A stretch of DNA of 30,959 nucleotides from Synergistaceae bacterium UBA1037. GTDB taxonomy: Bacteria; Synergistota; Synergistia; Synergistales; Synergistaceae. Positions within the stretch are counted from its first letter, which is position 1. Each line of letters begins with the position of its first letter. Position numbers and translations under genes: made by a program. Under the pieces are notes generated by a model, which did not search any database, was not told the DNA's origin, and worked only from the letters and a program-made list of their open reading frames with translations. The DNA lies in contig DCEE01000047.1 of the NCBI GenBank assembly GCA_002316795.1, forward strand, positions 30,866-61,824. The letters are read 5' to 3'. Below, piece by piece: positions 15,504 through 23,980 of this stretch.

Positions 15504-15857
15504 CTAATCGACCAGCTGTATAACCGCCATCTCGGAAGCATCGCCGACACGGGCGCCAAGTTTGACTATCCTTGTATAGCCGCCGTTGCGGTCAGCATAT
15601 TTGGGTCCAAGTTCATTGAAAAGCTTTGTAACAGCCTCTTTATGCGGTAAGCGTGCCACGACGAGACGACGGTCGTTGAGGCTGCCTGATTTAGCTTTGG
15701 TGATAAGCTTTTCGGCTACTCTGCGAACTTCCTTTGCCCTGGTCGTTGTAGTCACTATGCTGCCCTCAATGAAGAGACTGGCTGCCATATTCCCGAGCAT
15801 GGCCCACCTATGGGAGCTGCAGCGTCCCAACCGCCTTGTTGTCACGCGGTGTCTCAT
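15504..15857 (-). CDS. rplQ: 50S ribosomal protein L17 (bL17)
   Basis: L17 binds 23S rRNA near the peptide exit tunnel. The 117 residues show the family start MRHRVTTRRLGRCSSHRWAM and the EVRRVAEKLIT and DRRLVVARLP segments. AAGGAGG lies inside the end of rpoA, and the ATG follows the rpoA stop directly (TAAATG). It closes the alpha-operon part of the cluster and is followed at 4 bases by the ECF transporter genes. Confidence 0.98.
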   Translation of the reverse strand: MRHRVTTRRLGRCSSHRWAMLGNMAASLFIEGSIVTTTTRAKEVRRVAEKLITKAKSGSLNDRRLVVARLPHKEAVTKLFNELGPKYADRNGGYTRIVKLGARVGDASEMAVIQLVD

Positions 15858-16919
15858 TTAAATTTCCTCCTTCTGTTTCTCTTCGTTCGTTTCGACTATG
15901 TCATCTATCGGAGAACTTATGTCTCCGCTTAGATTAAGATCGAATTTTGCAAGCTTCTCTTCTATCTCCCTGAGCGATATCTTGCCAAGGTTGCGTATTT
16001 TGAGAAGATCTTCCCTCGTTCTCGAAACCAGCTCGCCTATTATGTGAACTCCGCCGCGAAGGAGGCAGTTCTCGCTCCGTACAGAGAGTTCCAGGTCTCG
16101 GACGGGCCTTGAGTAGATGGAATTTTCGCCCATCGGGAAACCTGCCATTACTGGCTGTTTATCGATACCGGAGGTGCCGGAGACGTTCTTTGCGTTCTCC
16201 TCGCCCTTGATTATCTCTTCCAGCGCACTGCTTCCCGGGCCGGCAAGCGAATCGACTATGGAGGAATAGTATCCCTTCAGTATCCTGCTTGCCTGTATCA
16301 CAGCCGATTCAGGGGATACTACCCCGTTAGTCCAGATCTCAAGTGTAAGGCTGTCATAGTCTGTCCTCTGGCCCATACGCTTGTCCTGGATATCATACTT
16401 GACCCTCTTTACAGGCGAATAGAGCGCATCAGTCTGAAGCGCGTCCACGGGCAGGTAGGAAGCTCTGGGACGGTCAATGGGCAAATACCCTGTCCCTGTG
16501 CCCACATAAAGATCCATTACCATAGATGCGCCTTCTTCCAGGGTGCAGATATATGCCTCCGGATCCGGGAATTCCACTTCGCTGTCCGGTTCGATATCTG
16601 CGGCTGTGACCGACTTTGGCCCTTTTACTTCAAGCCTGAGCGTCGTGACAGCCGAAGAATGACAGCGTACGGGAATATGTTTAAGGTTTACCAAAAGTTC
16701 GATCACATCCTCTTTGACGCCCGGGATTGTACTGAACTCATGGAGAACCCCCTCAATACGCACAGCAACAATAGCAGCACCACTGATAGAAGAGAGCAGA
16801 ACTCTGCGAAGCGAGTTGCCCAGAGTTACCCCATAACCGATCTCCAGCGGTTCAATGGTAATTTTGCCGTATGACGGGGTGGATTCCTGTACTATGATCT
16901 CATGGCGATCATGCTCCAT
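15858..16919 (-). CDS. rpoA: RNA polymerase alpha subunit
   Basis: The alpha dimer is the platform for RNA polymerase assembly, and its C-terminal domain contacts UP elements and activators. The 353-residue protein has the N-terminal assembly motif TLGNSLRRVLL (32-42). Its C-terminal domain at about 270-330 holds RPVRDLELSVRSENC (DNA-contact Arg281 and Asn284) and IRNLGKISLREIEE. The linker between domains is about 40 residues, longer than in E. coli, and there is an acidic/Lys-rich tail. The start is the ATG at 16919 with AGGTGG about 8 bases upstream; the longer frame begins with a GTG inside the ribosome site. Confidence 0.98.
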   Translation of the reverse strand: MEHDRHEIIVQESTPSYGKITIEPLEIGYGVTLGNSLRRVLLSSISGAAIVAVRIEGVLHEFSTIPGVKEDVIELLVNLKHIPVRCHSSAVTTLRLEVKGPKSVTAADIEPDSEVEFPDPEAYICTLEEGASMVMDLYVGTGTGYLPIDRPRASYLPVDALQTDALYSPVKRVKYDIQDKRMGQRTDYDSLTLEIWTNGVVSPESAVIQASRILKGYYSSIVDSLAGPGSSALEEIIKGEENAKNVSGTSGIDKQPVMAGFPMGENSIYSRPVRDLELSVRSENCLLRGGVHIIGELVSRTREDLLKIRNLGKISLREIEEKLAKFDLNLSGDISSPIDDIVETNEEKQKEEI

Positions 16920-16942
16920 ATTCTCCCCCACCTTTCGTTTCC

Positions 16943-17569
16943 CTAACGGGCATAGAATTCAACAACCAGCTGTTCGTTAACAGGTACTTCGATCTGCTCG
17001 CGGATAGGCACTGTCAGAACATTGCCTGTCATGGAATCAGGGCTGAAGGATAGCCAGGCAGGAATGCTGCGCACTGCCGCTGCCTCAGAATTTTCCTTCA
17101 GAAGGACTACCTCCCTGCTTCCTTCTGCGACAGCCACTACATCTCCCGGCTTAAGAAGTGCGCTGGGGATGTCGAGCTTGCGGCCGTTGACCGTGAAATG
17201 CCCGTGAGCTACCAGCTGTCTTGCCTGGCTCCTGCTGACACCAAAGCCGAGGCGATAGACGACGTTGTCGATCCTGCGCTCAAGGAGCTGAAGGAAATTA
17301 TGGCCTGTCTGTCCCGGAAGATTTGATGCCTTTTCATATATTGTGCTGAACTGGGTCTCGTTGAGTCCGTAAAAACGGCGAAGCTTCTGCTTTTCCCTCA
17401 AACGGAGTCCATATTCGCTCATTTTGCCGCGGCGGGTACCATGCTGACCCGGCCTTGAATTACGCTTCGTAAGACCGCATTTCTCCGTATAACAGCGGTC
17501 TCCTTTAAGAAAGAGCTTCGTCCCCTCTGCACGGCAAAGCCTGCAGACAGGTCCTGTGTATCTGCTCAT
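16943..17569 (-). CDS. rpsD: 30S ribosomal protein S4 (uS4), zinc-binding form
   Basis: S4 starts 30S assembly on the 5' domain of 16S rRNA. The 208 residues contain an N-terminal cysteine set C9-x2-C12-x13-C26-x4-C31 typical of the zinc-binding form. An S4 RNA-binding domain follows (RLGFGVSRSQARQLVAHGHF at about 97-116), and the C-terminus is VVEFYAR. In several bacteria S4 also represses its operon by binding mRNA; I see no clear pseudoknot here. It follows rpsK by 25 bases. Confidence 0.98.
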   Translation of the reverse strand: MSRYTGPVCRLCRAEGTKLFLKGDRCYTEKCGLTKRNSRPGQHGTRRGKMSEYGLRLREKQKLRRFYGLNETQFSTIYEKASNLPGQTGHNFLQLLERRIDNVVYRLGFGVSRSQARQLVAHGHFTVNGRKLDIPSALLKPGDVVAVAEGSREVVLLKENSEAAAVRSIPAWLSFSPDSMTGNVLTVPIREQIEVPVNEQLVVEFYAR

Positions 17570-17594
17570 ACCAGTCTTTTACCTCCTTTGTTGC

Positions 17595-17987
17595 CTACAC
17601 GCGGCGCCGCTTGGGCGGGCGGCAGCCATTGTGCGGGATAGGGGTTGCATCTTTGATGACATTGACCTGAAGTCCGGCTGCCTGAAGCGAACGTATCGCT
17701 GATTCGCGGCCCGGTCCGGGGCCCTTTACGATAACATCGATCTCGACTACTCCGTTATCCTGAGCAACCTTTGCTGCCTGAGCCGCTGACATCTGAGCTG
17801 CATAGGGCGTTGACTTACGGGTCCCCTTAAAGCCGACGTTGCCGCCGGAAGCCCACGAAAGTGCATTGCCCTGTTTGTCTGTAAGCGTCACTATGGTGTT
17901 GTTGAACGTAGAAAAAATATGCGCTACGCCATAGCTGACATTCTTTCTCTCTTTACGTTTACGACTACGCTGTACGCGTTTTGCCAC
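17595..17987 (-). CDS. rpsK: 30S ribosomal protein S11 (uS11)
   Basis: S11 sits on the 30S platform near the E site and the mRNA exit. The 130 residues include [30 protein letters not shown], the acidic-proline segment [15 protein letters not shown] and the conserved end CRPPKRRRV. The start codon is GTG, with AAGGAGG about 9 bases upstream. A dense Lys/Arg N-terminus ([12 protein letters not shown]) is present. Confidence 0.98.
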   Translation of the reverse strand: MAKRVQRSRKRKERKNVSYGVAHIFSTFNNTIVTLTDKQGNALSWASGGNVGFKGTRKSTPYAAQMSAAQAAKVAQDNGVVEIDVIVKGPGPGRESAIRSLQAAGLQVNVIKDATPIPHNGCRPPKRRRV

Positions 17988-18012
17988 CTGTTGTTCCCTC
18001 CTTGGTCAAGCC

Positions 18013-18390
18013 TTATTTCGTGGCTTTTTTCTTGCCCGCGACTGTCCTCTTCGGACCCTTGCGTGTACGGGCGTTCGTCTTGGTCCTCTGACCGCGGACA
18101 GGAAGACCCTGGCGGTGTCTGAGACCGCGATAGCAACCTATATCCATGAGACGCTTGATGTTCATTGCTATCTCACGGCGAAGGTCACCTTCAACCTTGT
18201 GGTTGTTTTCAAGTTCTGCGCGCAGCTTCTGCTCTTCCTCTTCAGTCAGGTCTTTCACCCTTGTGTTGGGGTCGATGCCAGTTGTTGTGATTATCTGCTG
18301 CGCAACTGCCGGACCTACTCCGAAAATGTAGGTGAGGGCGATTTCGATCCTCTTCTCACGCGGCAGGTCGACGCCGGCTATACGAGCCAT
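18013..18390 (-). CDS. rpsM: 30S ribosomal protein S13 (uS13)
   Basis: S13 lies in the 30S head, contacts the P-site tRNA and makes bridges to L5 in the large subunit. The 125 residues begin [21 protein letters not shown], keep the helix-two-turn-helix region around [12 protein letters not shown], and end in the basic tail [18 protein letters not shown] that reaches toward tRNA. The Shine-Dalgarno AGGAGG is embedded in the last codons of rpmJ. Confidence 0.98.
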   Translation of the reverse strand: MARIAGVDLPREKRIEIALTYIFGVGPAVAQQIITTTGIDPNTRVKDLTEEEEQKLRAELENNHKVEGDLRREIAMNIKRLMDIGCYRGLRHRQGLPVRGQRTKTNARTRKGPKRTVAGKKKATK

Positions 18391-18394
18391 CCTG

Positions 18395-18520
18395 CTACCT
18401 CCTTGCTCCCTGGCGCTGTTTGTGACGCGGATTTCTGCTGCATATCACGCGAACGACGCCATGGCGTTTGATTATCCTGCAATACTCACAAATCGTCTTT
18501 ACCGACGGTCTTACTTTCAT
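18395..18520 (-). CDS. rpmJ: 50S ribosomal protein L36 (bL36), zinc-binding form
   Basis: This 41-residue protein runs from the ATG at 18520 (with AAGGAGG upstream) to a TAG at 18395. It reads [14 protein letters not shown] and continues to [13 protein letters not shown]. Zinc ligands Cys11, Cys14, Cys27 and His33 are intact. The usual L36 ends at RQG (37-38 residues); the extra Ala-Arg-Arg is encoded by GCAAGGAGG, which is also the ribosome site of rpsM, so the tail is probably a by-product of gene packing. L36 binds 23S rRNA near the factor-binding region. Confidence 0.97.
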   Translation of the reverse strand: MKVRPSVKTICEYCRIIKRHGVVRVICSRNPRHKQRQGARR

Positions 18521-18551
18521 TAATGCAGACCTCCTTGAGAAATACTGAAAA

Positions 18552-18565
18552 TCCCTTTTAAGGGA
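18552..18565 (-). other. Small near-palindrome between infA and rpmJ
   Basis: TCCCTT and AAGGGA flank a two-base centre and are followed by TTTTC on the minus strand, in the 64-base gap after infA. The stem is too tight to be a strong terminator (4-5 usable pairs). It could reduce readthrough slightly or mean nothing. Confidence 0.25.
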
Positions 18566-18584
18566 ACCAAAACAAAAATCTCTT

Positions 18585-18803
18585 CTACTTGTATCTGTAT
18601 GTGATCCGCCCGCGTGTCAGGTCATAGGGCGAAAGCTGAAGCAGAACACGATCTCCCGGAAGGATCCTAATAAAATGCATGCGCATTTTTCCAGAAACGT
18701 GAGCCAGTATCTTGTGGCCATTCTCCAGTTCTACCTGGAACATGGCGTTGGGCAGTGGCTCCACTACCTTGCCTTTTACTTCAATAACCTCTTCTTTGGC
18801 CAT
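18585..18803 (-). CDS. infA: Translation initiation factor IF-1
   Basis: IF-1 is a single S1-like OB domain that covers the 30S A site during initiation. The 72 residues match the usual size and show [20 protein letters not shown], the central [17 protein letters not shown] block and the end [11 protein letters not shown]. It lies 9 bases after the KOW-protein gene and 64 bases before rpmJ, in the order typical of Gram-positive alpha operons. Confidence 0.98.
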   Translation of the reverse strand: MAKEEVIEVKGKVVEPLPNAMFQVELENGHKILAHVSGKMRMHFIRILPGDRVLLQLSPYDLTRGRITYRYK

Positions 18804-18812
18804 GCAGCAGCC

Positions 18813-19133
18813 TCAACCTCCCTGTCTCCAAGATGTGTCGCCGTCATCCAGAATCACGGAAACTTTCTGTGCCAACCAGCCGTTGTCCAGAGGTTTCCCG
18901 CCAGCAACACGCCCAGCCACATCTTTGAGATTCATTAGTCTCTTTTGAAGGTGCTTCACGTTCTTTTTTTTAGGCTTCTCGACGGGGTAACTTCTGCCGT
19001 CAGCTATGAAGACCCGTGTCTCACTTTCAATTCCCACCACTACAAATTGTTTTCCGTTGTTCTTTCCGCGGCGTACAAAGACCACATCGCCCGTCTTCAG
19101 GGACCCTTCGATCAAGCCGGGGGTCACTCCCAT
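18813..19133 (-). CDS. KOW-domain RNA-binding protein (L14e/L6e/L27e-like)
   Basis: The 106-residue protein has a KOW-type motif at about residues 14-41 (KTGDVVFVRRGKNNGKQFVVVG), followed by FIADGRSYPVEKPKKKNVKHL. This is the pattern of the bacterial relatives of archaeal and eukaryotic L14e found between map and infA in clostridia. An RNA- or ribosome-linked role is inferred from the domain and position; no function is established that I know of. Its start overlaps the end of map by 10 bases, so translation is coupled. The C-terminal third (RVAGGKPLDNGWLAQKVSVI) is unlike a ribosomal protein. Confidence 0.85.
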   Translation of the reverse strand: MGVTPGLIEGSLKTGDVVFVRRGKNNGKQFVVVGIESETRVFIADGRSYPVEKPKKKNVKHLQKRLMNLKDVAGRVAGGKPLDNGWLAQKVSVILDDGDTSWRQGG

Positions 19134-19894
19134 GGCGTCAGTATCTCCGCTCCGTCAGGGGTAACAAGAAGACTGTGTTCAAAATGAGCTGCATCGCTGC
19201 CGTCAGCTGTTACTACAGTCCAGTTGTCTGAGAGGTTTTTGACCTCTTCACTCCCCGACATTACCATCGGTTCAACACAGAAGGTCATGCCGGCCTTTAA
19301 TGTAATACCGTTGCCCGGCCTTCCGTAGTTTGGTACCTGCGGCGCTTCGTGCAGCCTTCTGCCTATTCCGTGTCCTGCGTAATCCCTTACCAGACCGAAG
19401 CCGGAAGGTATAACTAAGCTCTCTATGGCATGACCTATGTCACCAAGCGTCGCGCCTGCTCTCACCGCATTGACTCCCCTGTGCAGCGACTCAAGCGTTA
19501 TATCGAGCAGCCGCTGCCGATCTTCGCTTATTTCGCCTACTGCAAAGGTGCAGGCAGCATCTCCGAAAAAACCGCTGTAAGATACCCCTGTGTCAATGCT
19601 GATGATATCGCCGTCCTGAAGCACTCTCTCTTTAGAAGGTATCCCGTGTACTATCTCATCATTCACAGAGGCGCAGATAGTGCCGGGAAAAGGTGTGGAT
19701 ACCCATGGGACCCTGTAACCCTTGAACGCCGGCCTGGCGTTCTCTTTCATGACAAGGGCCTCAGCCGCCAGGTCCAGAGTATAGGTGTCAACACCCGGTC
19801 TCACCATGTCTTTCATAAGCCTGAGGATATCAGCGACAATACGTCCGGCATGGCGCATTTTTTCAAGATCCCGATCGCTTTTAAAGGTGATCAT
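19124..19894 (-). CDS. map: Methionine aminopeptidase, type I
   Basis: Map removes the initiator methionine from new proteins when the next residue is small. The 256 residues keep all five metal ligands: Asp101, Asp112 (FFGDAACTF), His175 (YAGHGIGR), Glu208 (FCVEPM) and Glu239 (HFEHSL), plus the substrate-contact His83 (EIVHGIP). The protein lacks the N-terminal zinc-finger extension seen in some type I enzymes. The ATG overlaps the adk stop by four bases (ATGA). Confidence 0.98.
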   Translation of the reverse strand: MITFKSDRDLEKMRHAGRIVADILRLMKDMVRPGVDTYTLDLAAEALVMKENARPAFKGYRVPWVSTPFPGTICASVNDEIVHGIPSKERVLQDGDIISIDTGVSYSGFFGDAACTFAVGEISEDRQRLLDITLESLHRGVNAVRAGATLGDIGHAIESLVIPSGFGLVRDYAGHGIGRRLHEAPQVPNYGRPGNGITLKAGMTFCVEPMVMSGSEEVKNLSDNWTVVTADGSDAAHFEHSLLVTPDGAEILTPWE

Positions 19895-20541
19895 CGATCT
19901 TCGCCCTTCATTTTTTCCAGAAGCTTCAGAACAACATCCTTTCCACCGGCTGCATCGACAGAAAAAAGAATGTCTTTGCTTCGGTAATGATCGATCAAAG
20001 GTGCTGTCTGTTCGTGGAAGACGGTAAGGCGGTTGCGGATGACGCTTTCTTTGTCGTCATCACGCTGGATCACTTCTCCGCCGCACTTGTCACAGACTCC
20101 TTCGACCTTTGCCGGCTTAAAGATCATATTATAGATCTCACCGCAAGATTTGCATACCCTTCTTGTGGTAAGCCTCTGCACAACGACGTCGTCATCTACT
20201 TCAAGCTGGATGACCGCATCAAGTGATATGCCGAGTTTTTTCAGCATAGAGTCAAGCGCTTCAGCCTGAGGTCTGGTCCTCGGGAATCCGTCCAGCAGGA
20301 ACCCTTCTTCACAGTCAGGTTCCTGCAGCCTTGACTCTACCATTGCAACTATCACTTCGTCAGGCACAAGTTTTCCGGCTTCCATATATCCTTTTGCATT
20401 CCTGCCAAGTTCGGTATCGGCCTTGACATTGGCCCTGAGTATGTCTCCTGTGGATATGTGGGCAATGGGATATTTCTGCCTGATGCTCTCAGCCTGAGTT
20501 CCTTTTCCTGAACCCGGGGCTCCGATCAGTATGATCCTCAT
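19891..20541 (-). CDS. adk: Adenylate kinase, zinc-LID type
   Basis: Adenylate kinase balances ATP, ADP and AMP. The 216 residues contain the P-loop GAPGSGKGT (7-15), the AMP-binding DGFPRT (84-89), and a long LID domain with four cysteines (130, 133, 150, 153) arranged to bind a structural zinc ion, as in Gram-positive enzymes. The gene sits between secY and map as usual in this operon, 14 bases after secY. Confidence 0.98.
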   Translation of the reverse strand: MRIILIGAPGSGKGTQAESIRQKYPIAHISTGDILRANVKADTELGRNAKGYMEAGKLVPDEVIVAMVESRLQEPDCEEGFLLDGFPRTRPQAEALDSMLKKLGISLDAVIQLEVDDDVVVQRLTTRRVCKSCGEIYNMIFKPAKVEGVCDKCGGEVIQRDDDKESVIRNRLTVFHEQTAPLIDHYRSKDILFSVDAAGGKDVVLKLLEKMKGEDR

Positions 20542-20555
20542 AACAAACCTCCGAA

Positions 20556-21851
20556 TTACATTCTCAGAAGGCCGCCTGTCTTGCCTCCGCGGCGCTTCAG
20601 GATACCTTCGTAATGACGCATTATAAGCTGGCCTTCTATCTGATGTACCGTGTCAAGGGCAACACCGACCACTATTATCACGGCAGTTCCGCCGAAATAG
20701 AAGGTGTTGATATTCATCAGCCCTGTCATCATTGTGGGAACGACGGCCACTACCGCTAGCGCGACCGCTCCGCCAAGAGTTATGCGTCCCATGACTTTTT
20801 CGATATAGTCTGTTGTCGGTCTGCCCGGGCGTATACCCAGGATGAACCCGCCGTTCTTCTTCATGTTCGTCGAAATGTCTTCAGGCTTGAAGACTACCGC
20901 AGTGTAGAAGTACGAGAAGAAGATTATCATCGCCACGTAAAGTATCATGTAGATGGGGCTGCTGGGGCTGAATGCACTCTGGACCGCCTGTGCGATACCA
21001 TGCTGAAAAAGGCCGGCAATGGTATAAGGGAAGAGCAGTACCGATGACGCGAAGATTATCGGTATGACTCCCGCTGTGTTTACTCGCAGAGGTATAAAGC
21101 TGCTCTGTCCTCCGTACATTTTGTTCCCGACCATGCGCTTGGCATACTGCACCGGGAGACGGCGCTGCCCTTCCTGGAGCATTACACATCCTGCTATTAC
21201 GGCAACCATTACAAGGACTGCCAGCAGCACTATCAGAATGTTCATCTCTCCAAGCCTTACAAGCGTGAAGGTCCTTATTATCGCTTCCGGTATCCTTGCG
21301 ACTATACCTGCAAAGATAAGGAGTGATATGCCGTTTCCGATGCCATGGTCGGACATTACTTCTCCGAGCCACATGACAGCCACCGCGCCGGTCGTAAGTG
21401 TTACGGCAACAAGTGCTATATCCATCCAGCTGCCTGTAAATATCCCGAGATTCCTGAGCCAGCCCGTCATTCCGACTGCCTGAATAAGCGCGAAGATTAT
21501 AGTTCCGTAGCGTGTGTACTGAACTACCTTCTTACGCCCTTCCTCTCCCTCTTTCTGCATCTTTTCAAGGCTCGGCACCACAACTGTGAGCAGCTGCATG
21601 ACAATGCTTGCGTTGATGTACGGGGTCACACCGAGTGCAAATATGCTGAATCTGCTGAGTGCGCCTCCTGCAAAGAGGTCCAGGAAACCCAAAACGCCGC
21701 CCTGCTCAAAAAGCTTGCCGAGAGCTGCCGCGTCGACACCCGGTGTCGGCATGTGCGCTCCCAGCCTGTAAACGAACAACGCGGCCAGGGTAAAGAGTAT
21801 CCGCCGCTTAAGGTCAGGCAGTCTGAAGGCATCCCGGAAGGAATCTAACAC
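20556..21851 (-). CDS. secY: Protein translocase subunit SecY
   Basis: SecY is the channel through which unfolded proteins cross or enter the cytoplasmic membrane. The 431 residues show ten hydrophobic segments, the N-terminal PDLKRRILFTLAALFVYRLG, the plug-region pattern GALSRFSIFALGVTPYINAS, the cytoplasmic loop GIRPGRPTTDYIEKVMGRIT and a C-terminal MRHYEGILKRRGG. The start codon is GTG, placed directly after the rplO stop (TAAGTG), with AGAGGTG upstream inside rplO. Confidence 0.98.
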   Translation of the reverse strand: MLDSFRDAFRLPDLKRRILFTLAALFVYRLGAHMPTPGVDAAALGKLFEQGGVLGFLDLFAGGALSRFSIFALGVTPYINASIVMQLLTVVVPSLEKMQKEGEEGRKKVVQYTRYGTIIFALIQAVGMTGWLRNLGIFTGSWMDIALVAVTLTTGAVAVMWLGEVMSDHGIGNGISLLIFAGIVARIPEAIIRTFTLVRLGEMNILIVLLAVLVMVAVIAGCVMLQEGQRRLPVQYAKRMVGNKMYGGQSSFIPLRVNTAGVIPIIFASSVLLFPYTIAGLFQHGIAQAVQSAFSPSSPIYMILYVAMIIFFSYFYTAVVFKPEDISTNMKKNGGFILGIRPGRPTTDYIEKVMGRITLGGAVALAVVAVVPTMMTGLMNINTFYFGGTAVIIVVGVALDTVHQIEGQLIMRHYEGILKRRGGKTGGLLRM

Positions 21852-22298
21852 TTAGATCACCTCTGCCTTTCCGCCGGCTGCTTCGATCTTTTTTGCAGCC
21901 GATGCGCTGTAGGCGTTAGCGTGCACTGTAAAGTTCTTTGAAAGTTCACCGACCCCGAGTATCTTGACCGGTTTGTCTGCACCTGAGATCAGGCGGAGAG
22001 CGTAAAGGCTCTCTGCTGTAATTTCAGAGCCGTTCTCGAAGCGGTCTTCGAGATCAGAAATGTTGACTATTTCATATCTCACCGCAAAACGGTAATTGCT
22101 GAATCCGCGTTTTGGGATACGGCGGGCAAGAGGCATCTGGCCGCCTTCAAAGTTAGCCTTGATCGATACTCCGGCTCTGGCCTTCTGTCCTTTGTGCCCT
22201 TTGCCCGCGGTCTTGCCTTTACCGCTGCCAAGGCCCTGACCAAGACGTTTCTTCTTTTTACGTGAACCCTCTGCGGGACACAGATCATGAAGATTCAT
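21852..22298 (-). CDS. rplO: 50S ribosomal protein L15 (uL15)
   Basis: L15 is a 23S rRNA-binding protein needed late in 50S assembly. The 148 residues begin MNLHDLCPAEGSRKKKKRLG and contain the Gly/Lys-rich extension GLGSGKGKTAGKGHKGQKARAG that threads into rRNA, followed by FEGGQMPLARRIPKRGF and a globular C-terminal half. It touches secY with no gap. Confidence 0.98.
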   Translation of the reverse strand: MNLHDLCPAEGSRKKKKRLGQGLGSGKGKTAGKGHKGQKARAGVSIKANFEGGQMPLARRIPKRGFSNYRFAVRYEIVNISDLEDRFENGSEITAESLYALRLISGADKPVKILGVGELSKNFTVHANAYSASAAKKIEAAGGKAEVI

Positions 22299-22310
22299 GT
22301 CAGTACCTCC

Positions 22311-22493
22311 CTATTCCTCTACATTCCACTCCAGCAGGTGGGGAATGGAGTTGACCATTCCCATTATCTGCGGAGTGGCTTCGTGACAGACTGTGTCGTT
22401 CAGCCTGTGAAAGCCGAGGGCCTTGATTATCCTCTCCTGACGGGGAGGGCGGCCGATCGTGCTTTTTTTCCACGTAATGGTTACTTTTGCCAT
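22311..22493 (-). CDS. rpmD: 50S ribosomal protein L30 (uL30)
   Basis: The 60-residue protein is the short bacterial L30. It reads MAKVTITWKKSTIGRPPRQE, RIIKALGFHRLNDTVCHEAT and a helix ending HLLEWNVEE. The usual SxIG core and LGL/LGF-H/KL segments are present. It lies between rpsE and rplO, 12-13 bases from each. Confidence 0.96.
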   Translation of the reverse strand: MAKVTITWKKSTIGRPPRQERIIKALGFHRLNDTVCHEATPQIMGMVNSIPHLLEWNVEE

Positions 22494-22506
22494 TTCGATC
22501 TACCTC

Positions 22507-23025
22507 CTACGCTTCCTTGCGGTCCTTGCCGCGCAGCCTTCGGATCTCTTCGGGAGTCCTCAGGTTTTTGACGGCAGACATTGTCGCATAGGAAACATTG
22601 ATCGGGTTGGAGGTCCTTCCGATGACCTTGGTCAGGATATCTTTTACTCCGCCAAGCTCCATGATCGCACGGACAGCTCCGCCGGCGATAACTCCGGTAC
22701 CGGGCGCTGCAGGGCGGAGCATTACCTCGGCGGCTCCGAACTTTCCGACTATAGGATGCGGAATGGTATGTCCGACCTTCTTAAGGTCGATCATGTTCTT
22801 CTTTGCATGCTCTATACCTTTGCGCATTGCCTCAGAAATTTCCTTGGCTTTGCCGATGCCGAGACCTACCTGGCTCACGCCGTCTCCGACAACTACAAGT
22901 ACGCTGAAACGGAACCTCTTTCCGCCTTTGACGACCTTGCTTACCCTGTTGATGGATACTATGCGCTCTGAAAGCTCAAGGCCCCTGCTGCTATAGGTTT
23001 TATTGCTAGGTGTATCCTTCGCCAC
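22507..23025 (-). CDS. rpsE: 30S ribosomal protein S5 (uS5)
   Basis: S5 is at the mRNA entry side of the 30S and affects decoding accuracy. The 172 residues contain the double-stranded-RNA-like N domain [20 protein letters not shown] and the loop [16 protein letters not shown], then [20 protein letters not shown] and [13 protein letters not shown]. The start is GTG with AGGAGG 9 bases upstream. Confidence 0.98.
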   Translation of the reverse strand: MAKDTPSNKTYSSRGLELSERIVSINRVSKVVKGGKRFRFSVLVVVGDGVSQVGLGIGKAKEISEAMRKGIEHAKKNMIDLKKVGHTIPHPIVGKFGAAEVMLRPAAPGTGVIAGGAVRAIMELGGVKDILTKVIGRTSNPINVSYATMSAVKNLRTPEEIRRLRGKDRKEA

Positions 23026-23041
23026 GTTTCTCTGCCTCCTC

Positions 23042-23407
23042 CTAGAACTTCAGGCCGGCTTCACGCGCCGCTTCTGCCAGGGCCTTGACTCTGCCGTGAA
23101 AGACATGTCCGCCGCGGTCAAAAACGACAGCACTGATACCCTGGGCCAGAGCACGTTCTGCGATCAGCTTGCCAACAGCTTTTGCAGCTTCCTGGTTTCC
23201 TGTGCCCTTCAAGTCTTTGAATGTCTGCTCCATCGTTGAAGCCGACACAAGTGTTCTTCCCTGTACATCATCGATAACCTGGGCGTATATATGCTTAAGG
23301 CTTCCGAATACTGCAAGACGGGGACGCTCGACAGTGCCTGAGAGATGTTTCCTGAGGCGACGATGGCGGAGCTCCCGCATTTTGTTGCGACTGCGATTAC
23401 TGATCAA
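23042..23407 (-). CDS. rplR: 50S ribosomal protein L18 (uL18)
   Basis: L18 binds 5S rRNA together with L5. The 121 residues show [32 protein letters not shown], and the conserved [24 protein letters not shown] end. The start codon is TTG, with AGGTGAAGG upstream; no ATG gives a full N-terminus. Confidence 0.97.
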   Translation of the reverse strand: MISNRSRNKMRELRHRRLRKHLSGTVERPRLAVFGSLKHIYAQVIDDVQGRTLVSASTMEQTFKDLKGTGNQEAAKAVGKLIAERALAQGISAVVFDRGGHVFHGRVKALAEAAREAGLKF

Positions 23408-23423
23408 CGTCCTTCACCTCGCC

Positions 23424-23966
23424 TTACTTCTTGGCGCCGGCCTTGCCGGCCTTGCGTATCACGAATTCACCGGAGTACCTTATGCCCTTGCCTTTGTAAG
23501 GTTCGGGAGGACGATACTCGCGTATGTTTGACGCGACCTGTCCGACAAGCTGCCTGTCTATGCCGCGTACGACTATCTTGATCGGGCTTTCACATGCAAA
23601 TTCTATGCCTGCCGGCGGTTCGACCTCTACGGGATGTGAAAAGCCAAGGCTCAGGACAAGGTTCTTGCCCTGCATCTGAGCGCGGTAGCCGACTCCGACG
23701 ATCTCAAGTACTTTTTCAAACCCGCTGCTTACCCCGGTAACCATGTTGTTCAGGATCGCCCTTGTCATACCGTGTGCGGCGCGGACTGTCTTTATTTCGC
23801 TCTCGCGGGTAACGACCAGTTTCGCATCTTCCTGTTCAACTTTGATCTGAGGCATCACATCCATCTCAAGGATACCTTTGGAACCCTTTACGGAGACGCG
23901 GCTGCCGTCGATCTTCACTTCTACTCCCTTTGGAAGCGGTATCGGTTTACGTCCTATCCTAGACAC
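23424..23966 (-). CDS. rplF: 50S ribosomal protein L6 (uL6)
   Basis: L6 sits near the sarcin-ricin loop and the factor-binding site of the 50S. The 180 residues contain two similar alpha/beta domains. They begin MSRIGRKPIPLPKGVEV and carry the family signature near the end as PPEPYKGKGIRY. The start codon is GTG, preceded by a G-rich GGGGGTGG. A Lys/Ala-rich tail closes the protein. Confidence 0.98.
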   Translation of the reverse strand: MSRIGRKPIPLPKGVEVKIDGSRVSVKGSKGILEMDVMPQIKVEQEDAKLVVTRESEIKTVRAAHGMTRAILNNMVTGVSSGFEKVLEIVGVGYRAQMQGKNLVLSLGFSHPVEVEPPAGIEFACESPIKIVVRGIDRQLVGQVASNIREYRPPEPYKGKGIRYSGEFVIRKAGKAGAKK

Positions 23967-23980
23967 CTATGCCACCCCCA

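Noticed and set aside
14760..15650. Plus-strand open frame of 296 codons opposite ecfA1
   Set aside because: The minus strand encodes a full ABC ATPase with all motifs. The plus-strand translation is Ser-rich and low in family signals, a typical antisense shadow.
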